From NCBI RefSeq assembly GCF_938020365.1, contig NZ_CALIIB010000091.1, positions 1 to 36,824 of the forward strand: DNA of 36,824 bases, written 5' to 3'. Positions within the stretch are counted from its first letter, which is position 1, and the number at the start of each line of letters is the position of its first letter. The notes under the pieces were generated by a model that saw nothing but the letters and a program-made list of their open reading frames with translations, did not search any database and was not told where the DNA came from. This document shows, piece by piece, positions 1 through 7,723 of the stretch. The DNA is from an uncultured Streptococcus sp. GTDB taxonomy: Bacteria > Bacillota > Bacilli > Lactobacillales > Streptococcaceae. The translations under genes were made by a program, and so were the position numbers.

Positions 1-277
1 TCATGTGTGGATAGAGGGCATAGTTCTGGAAGACCATGGCGATATCGCGGTCTTTCGGCGCCACGTCATTGACCACTTTACCGTCAATCGATGCTGTTCC
101 TTCTGTGATATCCTCAAGACCCGCAATCATGCGAAGCGTTGTGGATTTCCCACATCCTGACGGACCAACGAAAACGATAAATTCCTTGTCCTTAATGTCC
201 AAATTGAAGTCTTCAACAGAATAGTGCTCACTATTTGGATACTTCTTATAAATATTTTTCAGATTTAATTCAACCAT
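1..277 (-). CDS. msmK: MsmK/UgpC-type sugar ABC transporter ATPase (N-terminal part)
   Basis: Only the first 92 codons are inside the window; the rest lies beyond the left edge. The start ATG at 277 follows an AGGAG ribosome site by about 7 bases. The protein opens MVELNLKNIYKKYPN and carries Walker A (GPSGCGKST) and the Q-loop region (FQNYALYPHM), both typical of the MsmK/UgpC/MalK family that powers CUT1 sugar importers. In streptococci one such ATPase is known to serve several importers that lack their own. The nearby CUT1 importer (4119-7556) has no ATPase gene, so this protein is its likely partner (inference). The family is clear; the symbol is assigned by similarity. Confidence 0.9.
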   Translation of the reverse strand, partial: MVELNLKNIYKKYPNSEHYSVEDFNLDIKDKEFIVFVGPSGCGKSTTLRMIAGLEDITEGTASIDGKVVNDVAPKDRDIAMVFQNYALYPHM

Positions 278-323
278 AAGCTTCTCCTAACTCCTTTACC
301 ATATTGTAAGTTCTTTCTGCTTG

Positions 324-332
324 ATTATATCA
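324..332 (-). promoter_or_regulatory. Extended -10 promoter for the msmK-type gene
   Basis: On the minus strand TGATATAAT gives a perfect -10 (TATAAT) with the TGN extension, about 45 bases before the ATG. The -35 region is weak, as often tolerated with an extended -10. This suggests msmK has its own promoter rather than being read only from the two-component operon upstream. Confidence 0.6.
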
Positions 333-433
333 CGAATAGCAGGCCCTCACACTGACTCTTCTATATCTTTTTTTCTACTTTTTTTAGCATTCGATAAAAA
401 AGAAATGGAGAGGTGGTCGCTTCATTGATTTCA

Positions 434-1717
434 TCAATCGACTTGCTTCCGATAGGCCTTAGGAGATTTGCCACATAACTTCCGAAAGACTTTATAGAAA
501 TAACCAACATTGCTATATCCAACTGCATAACAAACGTCTTCTATACTGTCATTTTTTGCGAGCAGAAGCTGCTGGGCCGCCTTGATACGCTGCTTATTTA
601 GCAACTCTGCAAAAGTAGAATTCGTTTCACGCTTGATCAGCTGCCCTAAATAAACTGGATTGATATAGAGTTCCTTGCTAATATCTTTTAGGGATAAATC
701 TTTTTGATAATCACGACCAATCACTTCCAAGACGTTAGCAACATTCTCATTCATTCGATACTGGGCGAACAAATCTGAGAGCTGAGCCTTCAGATAATCC
801 AACAAATCTTCAAAGGTATTCGTGCTTTCAATCTTTTTGATAATGGTTGTCATATCGTCTGGTTTCAAATGCTGAAACAGATGGTAAACATCCATGATAA
901 ACTGAATGAACAACTGTTTGGTAATTGAAACTTCAGGCGTATTTTGCAGCACAATCTCTTTAAGCAAGTCCAATTCGTCCAAAATCTGACCAATATTTCC
1001 TTGGATAATCACGCGATACATGGGCTCATAGTAGCTAAAGAGCGGATTGGTTTCTTGCAAACTAACCGTTCCATAAAAAAGACTTTTTTCTAGATTGAGC
1101 TTGAAAGCCTGCAGGCGTTGTTTATAAGGAACTGTGAATTCTTCCAGATAGAGCGCTTCTTCCTTTTGCGAAGACAAAAACAAATAGCCTGTCTGTCCTA
1201 AAATACTATAAGGAACTGAAACCAGCCCTTTTTCTTGAGTAGCTGCTCCCAGCCAAACACTATTGAAGGATTTGAGATAAGTAGCTATCTCATCTTCACT
1301 TGTCTCTTCTTTAAAAATCAGCTCTAGTTGATTATTGGAAGAACGGTCAAATTCTTTTTCCAATTTTTCTAGGATTGCTGCCAGTTCGACCTTATCGACT
1401 GGCTTCACCAGATAATCTGCCACCTGCAAATTGAGGGCGGTTTTGACATATTCGAATTCTTGGTAACCTGAAAGGATGATAAAAGCTGCATTAGGCAGGG
1501 AATTTTTCATCTGCTCAATCATCTGCAAGCCATTCATCCCTGGCATATTGACATCGGTGATGACCAAATCAACAGGATTATCCTTAATATAGGCGAGGGC
1601 CGTCTCTGCATCATTTGCCGTAGCTACGACCTCCATCTTCCACTTTTCAAAAGGAATCAGCACTTTCAAGCCTTCTGTGATCATGTATTCATCATCGACT
1701 AATAATACTCTGTACAT
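434..1717 (-). CDS. YesN-type response regulator, AraC-family output
   Basis: This 427-residue protein has an N-terminal receiver domain (residues 1-120) with the acidic pair D8/D9, phospho-acceptor D55 (VITDVNMPG) and K105 (YLVKPVD). The C-terminal 100 residues form an AraC-type double helix-turn-helix, with the second motif around EDVCYAVGYSNVGYFYKVF. The middle is an uncharacterised linker as in YesN proteins. It follows the histidine kinase by 6 bases (1717 to 1724) and pairs with it. YesN/YesM pairs commonly control adjacent CUT1 importers; the pneumococcal pair TCS07 is linked to host-glycan use. Control of the importer and glycosidases here is inference from position. Confidence 0.9.
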   Translation of the reverse strand: MYRVLLVDDEYMITEGLKVLIPFEKWKMEVVATANDAETALAYIKDNPVDLVITDVNMPGMNGLQMIEQMKNSLPNAAFIILSGYQEFEYVKTALNLQVADYLVKPVDKVELAAILEKLEKEFDRSSNNQLELIFKEETSEDEIATYLKSFNSVWLGAATQEKGLVSVPYSILGQTGYLFLSSQKEEALYLEEFTVPYKQRLQAFKLNLEKSLFYGTVSLQETNPLFSYYEPMYRVIIQGNIGQILDELDLLKEIVLQNTPEVSITKQLFIQFIMDVYHLFQHLKPDDMTTIIKKIESTNTFEDLLDYLKAQLSDLFAQYRMNENVANVLEVIGRDYQKDLSLKDISKELYINPVYLGQLIKRETNSTFAELLNKQRIKAAQQLLLAKNDSIEDVCYAVGYSNVGYFYKVFRKLCGKSPKAYRKQVD

Positions 1718-1723
1718 CTTTTT

Positions 1724-3367
1724 CTATTCATCCTTAATTTCTATAATATAGGTCACTCCTTGGTCCTTTTGGGATTTCAGTCGGATACTGTAACGGTCGC
1801 CAAAAAAGAGCAAGAAGCGTTCATGAATATTCCGAATACCAATGGATCTTTGCTGTTCTCGATTCTGGGCATCCATTAGCTCTCGGCTGGCCAGAATGTC
1901 TTGGATTTCGGCCAAACGGTCAGCTGGGATACCTCGACCATTGTCTTGGATCATCAGCCTTACAGCGCCGTCTATCTTTTGAGCCTTGACACTGATAACA
2001 TTATCCTGCCTGCGGTAGTCGATACCATGGGCAAAGTAATTTTCAATCAGCGGCTGAATACTAAACTTGGGAATCATCATTTCTTCCAAGCCTTCTTCAA
2101 TTTTGAAGCCATAGGCCACTGATTTGGGATGCCGAACCATACAAAGATAGCTATATTTCCGGCAAAATTCCAATTCATTTTTCAAACTGCTTCTGGATTC
2201 ATCTGAGATATTATTTCTCAGCAGACTGCTAAATTCATAGATAATATCTGCTAATTCTTCCTGCCTCTGCATGACTGCATACATCCTGATAAATTCCAAG
2301 GTATTGTACATAAAATGAGGATTGATTTGCGCCTGCAAAGCCCTCATATTGGCATCTTTTTGGCTAATCTCCAAACGATAAATATCCCGAATACTCTTGT
2401 CCAGACTATCCAACATGGTATTGGTCGTTGTCGCAATCAGAAGCAACTCCTGCTCCTTGGTCTCTGTTGCAATACGTTTCTGATTATCACCATCTGTGAT
2501 GAGATGGAGCGTATCCACAATATCAACAACCTGCCTTTGGTAATTGAGAAAAATCTTCTGCAAAGCAGCATATAAAACTCCAACCAAAATCAGACCAGAA
2601 AAAATGATCAAACCTGTGCTGAAAACCGTCTTCTCTATCACATAATGCGCAGGCACTGCTGTCTGGACAGTGTAATTGTAGATAGTTTCTTTTTTGATCC
2701 AATCATTTTGGCCAATTCCTTTTGTATCACCAAAATGCAGAATTTCTTTTTTGTAAGGCGAAATGACACTGAGAGCGAGTGGAACATCGCCCCGCGTATT
2801 ATCGACAACCTTGTTGAAGACCTCCCCATCAATCCGAATGTAAATCGTTCCGATGACTTGATCGACTGCCTTATCATAAATCGCGATGGGAAAGGCATCG
2901 TGTGCAGGTCTAAATTCCTCAGCAGGAAGCTGTTTGCCACCTCTCGCTTGCCTCGTGGAAACAAAAACAGTTTTGTAATCATTTAAAGCAATGTCAATGC
3001 CTGTAACAAATTCATTTTCAACATAAATATCATTGATATTTTGGTGGAGGGATACTTGAACATAAGTAGGTACATCTGCCGATAAGCGCCAGCTAGCGTA
3101 CTCAGAAGGGCTCATGATAAAGTAGTTATAAACCCCGTCCAATTTTGCTCGATTTTCAACCAGACTTTGAGCCAGTTGATTCGCTCGGCGGTTATAATAA
3201 TCCACTTCGTCAGCCAATCGAGTCACTGCTTGCTGCGCAATCTGCTCAGTTTCCTTATAACGACTGTGCCAATCAGAATAAGACAAAATGAGACCCAAAC
3301 ATCCCACAATAGCCACCATAATGACAGCATAGACTTTTAGTAACGAATGGAGCCAAAATTTCTTCAT
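1724..3367 (-). CDS. YesM-type sensor histidine kinase
   Basis: The 547-residue protein has a transmembrane helix at about 10-30, an extracytoplasmic sensor region at 31-245, a second helix at about 248-270, a HAMP-like linker, a His_kinase domain with phospho-acceptor H351 in QINPHFMYNTLEFIR, and an HATPase domain with the N-box QPLIENYFAHG and the G-box DNGRGIP. This is the LytS/YesM architecture. The N-box carries YFAHG where relatives often have AIKHG, a small departure. Its ATG overlaps the end of the YesL-type gene (3364-3367), showing translational coupling. The likely signal is an extracellular glycan or the loaded binding protein (inference). Confidence 0.9.
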   Translation of the reverse strand: MKKFWLHSLLKVYAVIMVAIVGCLGLILSYSDWHSRYKETEQIAQQAVTRLADEVDYYNRRANQLAQSLVENRAKLDGVYNYFIMSPSEYASWRLSADVPTYVQVSLHQNINDIYVENEFVTGIDIALNDYKTVFVSTRQARGGKQLPAEEFRPAHDAFPIAIYDKAVDQVIGTIYIRIDGEVFNKVVDNTRGDVPLALSVISPYKKEILHFGDTKGIGQNDWIKKETIYNYTVQTAVPAHYVIEKTVFSTGLIIFSGLILVGVLYAALQKIFLNYQRQVVDIVDTLHLITDGDNQKRIATETKEQELLLIATTTNTMLDSLDKSIRDIYRLEISQKDANMRALQAQINPHFMYNTLEFIRMYAVMQRQEELADIIYEFSSLLRNNISDESRSSLKNELEFCRKYSYLCMVRHPKSVAYGFKIEEGLEEMMIPKFSIQPLIENYFAHGIDYRRQDNVISVKAQKIDGAVRLMIQDNGRGIPADRLAEIQDILASRELMDAQNREQQRSIGIRNIHERFLLFFGDRYSIRLKSQKDQGVTYIIEIKDE

Positions 3368-3984
3368 GGTTTTTCTGTTATCAACTTAGCCTGAATGGTT
3401 TGGTAAATTGGGTCTAGAACATCACTAACAAAAAAGTGCCAAAGCCCAATAAAAGCAAAGAAGAGTAAAGCCGGCATGAAGTAGCTGGCAATCAAGAGCA
3501 GGATTGTCCCTAATAAAAGTTTCAACATGGCTGAAATATTGAGAAAAACGCCAATCAAAGATAATTTCAAGCTATTTTTATAAGAAAACTCAAAAAAGAC
3601 CTGCAATTTCAGATAGACTGCGTATACTGCTGGTGCCAAAAGCAAAAAGAGCAGATTTGCTATCGTCAATAAAAGGTAGAAAATAGTTTGGTGAGGAAGC
3701 TGGATAAGGAGATAAATCCCATAAGATAAAAGAGCCTGCACTACAAGCAAAGTGAAAAATACTTTGTTTGTAGCAAGGAAATTTTCCTTAAACAGATCCC
3801 ATGCTTCTTTCCAGTGATATTTTTTATAGTCATAGCGATATTGCTGAAACAAAGTCATGAGCACACACCCCGCTGGAGCAAGTCCAAAAACAAGACCTCC
3901 ACACAGAGCCAATACCCAAAAAATTGCGGATGCAAGCATAGCAATATAAACTCGTTGAAAAATCCACTCAACTAATTTTCCCAT
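3364..3984 (-). CDS. YesL-type membrane protein (DUF624)
   Basis: A 206-residue protein with about five hydrophobic segments, including AILLIASYFMPALLFFAF-like stretches near the C-terminus, and the N-terminal FQ(Q)YRYDYKKYHWKEAWDLFKEN region typical of DUF624/YesL. The start MGKLVEWIF at 3984 is chosen because AGGAAG precedes it; a longer reading from 4113 would run through the terminator of the upstream gene. YesL proteins occur with YesMN two-component systems and CUT1 importers, but their function is unknown. It is the first gene of the yesL-kinase-regulator operon and overlaps the kinase start by 4 bases. Confidence 0.8.
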   Translation of the reverse strand: MGKLVEWIFQRVYIAMLASAIFWVLALCGGLVFGLAPAGCVLMTLFQQYRYDYKKYHWKEAWDLFKENFLATNKVFFTLLVVQALLSYGIYLLIQLPHQTIFYLLLTIANLLFLLLAPAVYAVYLKLQVFFEFSYKNSLKLSLIGVFLNISAMLKLLLGTILLLIASYFMPALLFFAFIGLWHFFVSDVLDPIYQTIQAKLITEKP

Positions 3985-4024
3985 CGTTCTTCCTTTCTGC
4001 TGGTCAAATTCCATACATTGTAAA

Positions 4025-4051
4025 ATTATAACACATTTTAACCGTTTACAA
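4025..4051 (-). promoter_or_regulatory. Promoter and cre-like site for yesL/two-component operon
   Basis: On the minus strand a perfect TATAAT lies at 4025-4030. Directly upstream, 4036-4051 reads TTGTAAACGGTTAAAA and matches the CcpA cre consensus WTGNNARCGNWWWCAW at all but one position. The overlap with the -35 region suggests catabolite repression of the regulator operon (inference). Confidence 0.5.
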
Positions 4052-4067
4052 AAATTCCTATCACTCC

Positions 4068-4107
4068 AAAAAAGAAAAATCCTCCCCAAAACGAGACGAG
4101 GAGGATT
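4068..4107 (-). terminator. Terminator of the binding-protein gene
   Basis: AATCCTCC (4078-4085) pairs with GGAGGATT (4100-4107); on the minus strand the hairpin is followed by a T-rich tract (TTTTTCTTTTTT). It lies 12 bases after the stop at 4119 and separates the importer genes from the yesL operon. Confidence 0.85.
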
Positions 4108-4118
4108 CATCATGTTGC

Positions 4119-5600
4119 TTATTTCTTAGAAGCAAGGAATTCGTCGTATTGTTTTTGCATTTCTTTCAATACTTTATCGTATGCTCCTTCAGATTTCAGT
4201 TTGTCCATCATCTTAGGAATTTCAACATCAGGATCAACTGTACCAGTGTTGATAGCAGTGTCGTATTCTTTCATTGTGTTCGTAATGCTAGATACTTCTG
4301 CTTTAACTGGGTCTACATTGAAGTTAAATCCAAGAGCAGGTGACTCTTGTGCTTCTGCAAGAATCTTCTTAGAATCTTCGATTTGTTGATCTGTTACGTT
4401 TTCATTGATGTAAAGAATCCAGTTGTTACCTGTGTTCCAGCCAGACATATGGGTATTACCATTGTAGCCTTCTAAAGTACGAACGCGGTTTTCTTTACCT
4501 TCAACTTTTTCCCAGTTTTCGCCTTCTGGACCATATACAAGGCCGTTCAGCAATTCAGGATTTGTGTTAAGCAAAGTCAACAATTCCATGGATTTTTCTT
4601 TGTTCTTAGAGTTGTTTGAGATAACGAAGTTCGCTACTTGAGTAGTTTGGCTCTTCTTGTAGTTCTTAGTCAGTTGGCTGATTTCGATCTTACGATTAGC
4701 TACACGAGAAAGCAAGCTGTTACCATAGTCAGCAGGTCCTACTGTTTCTTCGCGAACGAACCAAGAATCTTCAGACAATTGATAAGCTGTATCGCTAGTT
4801 GCTACATCTTTTGGAATATAGCCAGCTTGATAATATTTATGGATGGTTCTGAGGCTATCCAAGAAGCGAGGAACTTCATAACGGTTTACAATCTTAGTTG
4901 TATCGCCTTCCAAGTCAATAACGAAAGGAAGTCCGTTAGTTACAGGATAATCGAAATTATCAGATGGGATAAAGTTCTTACCGATAGCGAAAGGAACAAC
5001 TTTTGGATCTTTTTCTTTAGCAGCTTTCAAAACTGGTTCCAAATCTTGGTAAGAATGGATATTTGAAATATCGCTGATACCATATTTTTCAAGAAGTGGT
5101 CCGTTGAAGGCAAAGTTTTGTGAAGAAGTTACATTGGCATTAACTGGCACAGCATAGATTTTACCGTTGACAGTGTTTCCTTTGATGTAAGCTGGGTCTA
5201 GAGAATCGTAAAGTTTTTTACCTTCTTTTTTGTAAAGCTCAGTCAAGTCAGCATAAGCACCCTTTTGGGCATTGATGACATAGTTTTGAGCGAAGGCGAT
5301 ATCGTAGTTTTCACCTGATGAAGTGATAACGTTCATTTTTTGTTCGTAGTCACCCCAACCGATGTATTCGATATCCAACTTAGCATCGATTTCTTTGCCG
5401 ATAATCTTGTTAGCATTTTCGAGCAATTTGTCCAAATTATCTGGTTTATCACCGATTTGGTACATTTTGATAACTGTCTTACCATCATCCGTTTTAGATG
5501 ACTTTTGGTTGTTACCAGTAAGACTACCGCAGCCTGCTAGGAGGCCTGAGAAAGCCAAGAAGCTAGCAGAAGCTAGAGCATATTTTTTCCAATTTTTCAT
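4119..5600 (-). CDS. Sugar ABC transporter substrate-binding lipoprotein, NgtS-like
   Basis: The 493-residue protein has a signal peptide with the lipobox LLAGC (lipidated C24), followed by an SBP_bac_1 fold and a C-terminal region of the DUF3502 type. It would sit on the outer face of the membrane and capture oligosaccharides for the two permeases encoded just upstream. The closest functional model I know is pneumococcal NgtS, which binds N-glycan pieces; the adjacent alpha-mannosidases, hexosaminidase and fucosidase support an N-glycan ligand here (inference). The gene is last in the permease-permease-lipoprotein operon, 90 bases after the second permease, and is followed by a strong terminator. 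Confidence 0.88.
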   Translation of the reverse strand: MKNWKKYALASASFLAFSGLLAGCGSLTGNNQKSSKTDDGKTVIKMYQIGDKPDNLDKLLENANKIIGKEIDAKLDIEYIGWGDYEQKMNVITSSGENYDIAFAQNYVINAQKGAYADLTELYKKEGKKLYDSLDPAYIKGNTVNGKIYAVPVNANVTSSQNFAFNGPLLEKYGISDISNIHSYQDLEPVLKAAKEKDPKVVPFAIGKNFIPSDNFDYPVTNGLPFVIDLEGDTTKIVNRYEVPRFLDSLRTIHKYYQAGYIPKDVATSDTAYQLSEDSWFVREETVGPADYGNSLLSRVANRKIEISQLTKNYKKSQTTQVANFVISNNSKNKEKSMELLTLLNTNPELLNGLVYGPEGENWEKVEGKENRVRTLEGYNGNTHMSGWNTGNNWILYINENVTDQQIEDSKKILAEAQESPALGFNFNVDPVKAEVSSITNTMKEYDTAINTGTVDPDVEIPKMMDKLKSEGAYDKVLKEMQKQYDEFLASKK

Positions 5601-5690
5601 AGAAAAATCTCCTTTTAATTTTTTATATACAAATTTAATAATGTGAGTTTTTAATGCTACCAGTAAAAGCTCTGAGACTAAAGGGGCAAG

Positions 5691-6623
5691 CTATTCTTTG
5701 ACGCCTCCGATAGTCAATCCCTTAACAAAGTAACGTTGGAAGAATGGATAGACGCAAGCGATTGGCAAGGTTGCAATTACGACCATAGCCATACGACCAG
5801 ACTCTTTAGGTAGAGATCCTGTCAAGCCTGCAAGCTGAGCACTCGCTCCCGCACTCTTAGACAAGTAGTCCATATTTTGCTGAATCTTCATCAGCAAATA
5901 TTGAAGGGGAACTAAGTTGTCACTGCGAATGTAGAGCAGGGCATTAAACCAATCGTTCCAATAAGCAAGGGCAGTGAAGAGTGTAATTGTAGCGATACCT
6001 GGAAGAGATAGTGGCAAGCAGATTTGGAAGAAAATCCGAGTCTCGCTGGCACCATCAATCTTAGCGGATTCAATAATCGCTTCTGGGATCGTTCTCTTGA
6101 AGAAAGTTCTCATCAGAATGATATTGAAAGGACTAAGCAGTAGCGGTAAAATCAAAGCCCACACTGTATCTCCTAAACCAAGCAAGTTGGTCATAACGAT
6201 GTAAGTTGGAATCATCCCTGCTTGGAAGAGCATACTTGCCATTGCAAACAAGGTAAAGAAGCGTTTGAATTTAAAACTGCGACGTGAGATAGCGTAGGCA
6301 TAAGTTGTTGTGAAGAAAACATTCAAACTAGTGCCCACTACCGTAATCACTACTGTCACAAAGAGTGACTGTAAGAGCTGATCTTTCAAGCCAAATAAGA
6401 ATTCATAGCCCGCTAGACTGAACTGTGACGGCCAAAAGGCAAAACCATTATGAACCAAACTGCTTTCATCCGTCAGCGAGATGATGATGACAAAGAAGAA
6501 AGGCAGAACACAGGAAAGCGAGAAGATGGCAATCAAGATGTTAAAGAAAAAATCGGCTTTTTTACTAAAGGAGTGAATTCCCACATTATCGACTTTTTCT
6601 TTTTGAATTTTTGGGGATTTCAT
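5691..6623 (-). CDS. CUT1 ABC importer permease, LplC/YtcP type
   Basis: A 310-residue MalG-family permease with about six membrane helices, the first at about 27-50 and the last near IATLPIACVYPFFQRYF. The cytoplasmic coupling (EAA) loop reads IIESAKIDGASETRIFFQICLPLS. The protein ends GLTIGGVKE, a typical LplC/YtcP tail. It lies 12 bases downstream of the other permease and would form the heterodimeric channel with it. No ATPase gene is in the operon; the MsmK-type ATPase at the left edge is the likely motor. Confidence 0.92.
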   Translation of the reverse strand: MKSPKIQKEKVDNVGIHSFSKKADFFFNILIAIFSLSCVLPFFFVIIISLTDESSLVHNGFAFWPSQFSLAGYEFLFGLKDQLLQSLFVTVVITVVGTSLNVFFTTTYAYAISRRSFKFKRFFTLFAMASMLFQAGMIPTYIVMTNLLGLGDTVWALILPLLLSPFNIILMRTFFKRTIPEAIIESAKIDGASETRIFFQICLPLSLPGIATITLFTALAYWNDWFNALLYIRSDNLVPLQYLLMKIQQNMDYLSKSAGASAQLAGLTGSLPKESGRMAMVVIATLPIACVYPFFQRYFVKGLTIGGVKE

Positions 6624-6635
6624 AAGTTCCTCCTT

Positions 6636-7556
6636 CTAAAAGAGAGCAGATTCTTTATCAATTCTGCGGACAATCAGATTGCTGACGATCACGAGGATAC
6701 AGCCCACAACTGATTGATAGAGACCCGCAGCTGAAGCCATCCCGATATCACCTGTACCGGTCAATCCACGATAGACATATGTATCCAAGACGTTGGTTAC
6801 GCTAAAGAGTGATCCTGAATTATGCGGAACAGTATAGAACAAGCCAAAGTCCGCTCGGAAGATATTTCCGACTGCTAGAATGGTCAATACTGTGATAAGA
6901 GAAGCCAAAGATGGCAATGTGATATTCCGGATACGCTGCCATTTTGTAGCACCGTCTACCGTTGCTGCCTCATAGTAAGTCGGATCAATACCCATGATAC
7001 TCGCATAGTACAAAATACTACTGTAGCCTAATCCCTTCCAGATACCAATGAAAAGGATGAAGGCTGGCCAGAAGGAGACCACTGTATAAAAGTTGATATT
7101 CGGATTGTGCAATAAATTGTTCAGCAAGCCCTTGCCAGGGTTCAAGAAAGCATCTACGAAGAAACTAATGATAACCCAAGAAAGGAAATACGGGAACAGC
7201 ATGGTTGTCTGATAAATCTTTACCATCTTTTTCGAACGAAGTTCGCTAAAGATAATGGCAATTCCGACAGAGAAAATCAATCCTAAAATGATGAAACCAC
7301 CATTATAAAGAATGGTATTTCGTGTAATCGTATAGGCATCCTTGGAATTAAATAAGAACTTGAAGTTATTGAATCCCACCCATTCACTGCTCATAAGGCT
7401 ATGGATGAACCCTTCACCACTTAGTTTAAAATTCTTAAATGCAACGACGTTTCCTAAAACTGGTATATAGAAGAACAAAACAAACCAAACAACTCCTGGT
7501 AAGACCATGAGCAAGAAAATAAAGTTTTCTTTCAGTGTTTTGATAACCTTATTCAT
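6636..7556 (-). CDS. CUT1 ABC importer permease, LplB/YteP type
   Basis: A 306-residue MalF-family permease. A hydrophobic first helix (FIFLLMVLPGVVWFVLFFYI) is followed by about five more, with the coupling loop YYEAATVDGATKWQRIRNITLP. It is the first gene of the importer operon (permease, permease, lipoprotein). The ATG at 7556 follows a GGGAG ribosome site. The gene is preceded by a promoter with a perfect cre match. Confidence 0.92.
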   Translation of the reverse strand: MNKVIKTLKENFIFLLMVLPGVVWFVLFFYIPVLGNVVAFKNFKLSGEGFIHSLMSSEWVGFNNFKFLFNSKDAYTITRNTILYNGGFIILGLIFSVGIAIIFSELRSKKMVKIYQTTMLFPYFLSWVIISFFVDAFLNPGKGLLNNLLHNPNINFYTVVSFWPAFILFIGIWKGLGYSSILYYASIMGIDPTYYEAATVDGATKWQRIRNITLPSLASLITVLTILAVGNIFRADFGLFYTVPHNSGSLFSVTNVLDTYVYRGLTGTGDIGMASAAGLYQSVVGCILVIVSNLIVRRIDKESALF

Positions 7557-7578
7557 TCAAATCTCCCTTTCTATTGTT

Positions 7579-7654
7579 TTGATATCGTTTTCATGTTTCT
7601 ATTATATGCCTTTTTCTATTCTCATTTAAACTCCTAATTATAGAAAAAACTATA
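7579..7654 (-). promoter_or_regulatory. Importer promoter with perfect cre site and inverted repeat
   Basis: On the minus strand a perfect -10 TATAAT lies at 7601-7606. Just downstream, 7579-7594 reads ATGAAAACGATATCAA and matches the cre consensus WTGNNARCGNWWWCAW at every position, the roadblock placement expected for CcpA repression. The -35 (TTTAAA, 18-base spacer) is poor, which suggests activation. An inverted repeat TATAG-AAAAAA-CTATA at 7639-7654 lies upstream and is a candidate site for the AraC-type regulator (inference). Confidence 0.65.
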
Positions 7655-7723
7655 CAAATTATTTATCTAATATACAGATAAAAAGTAGAACAGAGGCATG
7701 AAAACTTTGATCAAACAAAATAA

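Noticed and set aside
3985..4113. 43-residue N-terminal extension of the YesL-type protein
   Set aside because: It would run through the terminator of the lipoprotein gene and the yesL promoter; the internal ATG at 3984 has a good ribosome site and the family N-terminus.
4638..5066. 142-residue plus-strand frame antisense to the binding lipoprotein
   Set aside because: Opposite a complete lipoprotein gene with all family features; no start signals.
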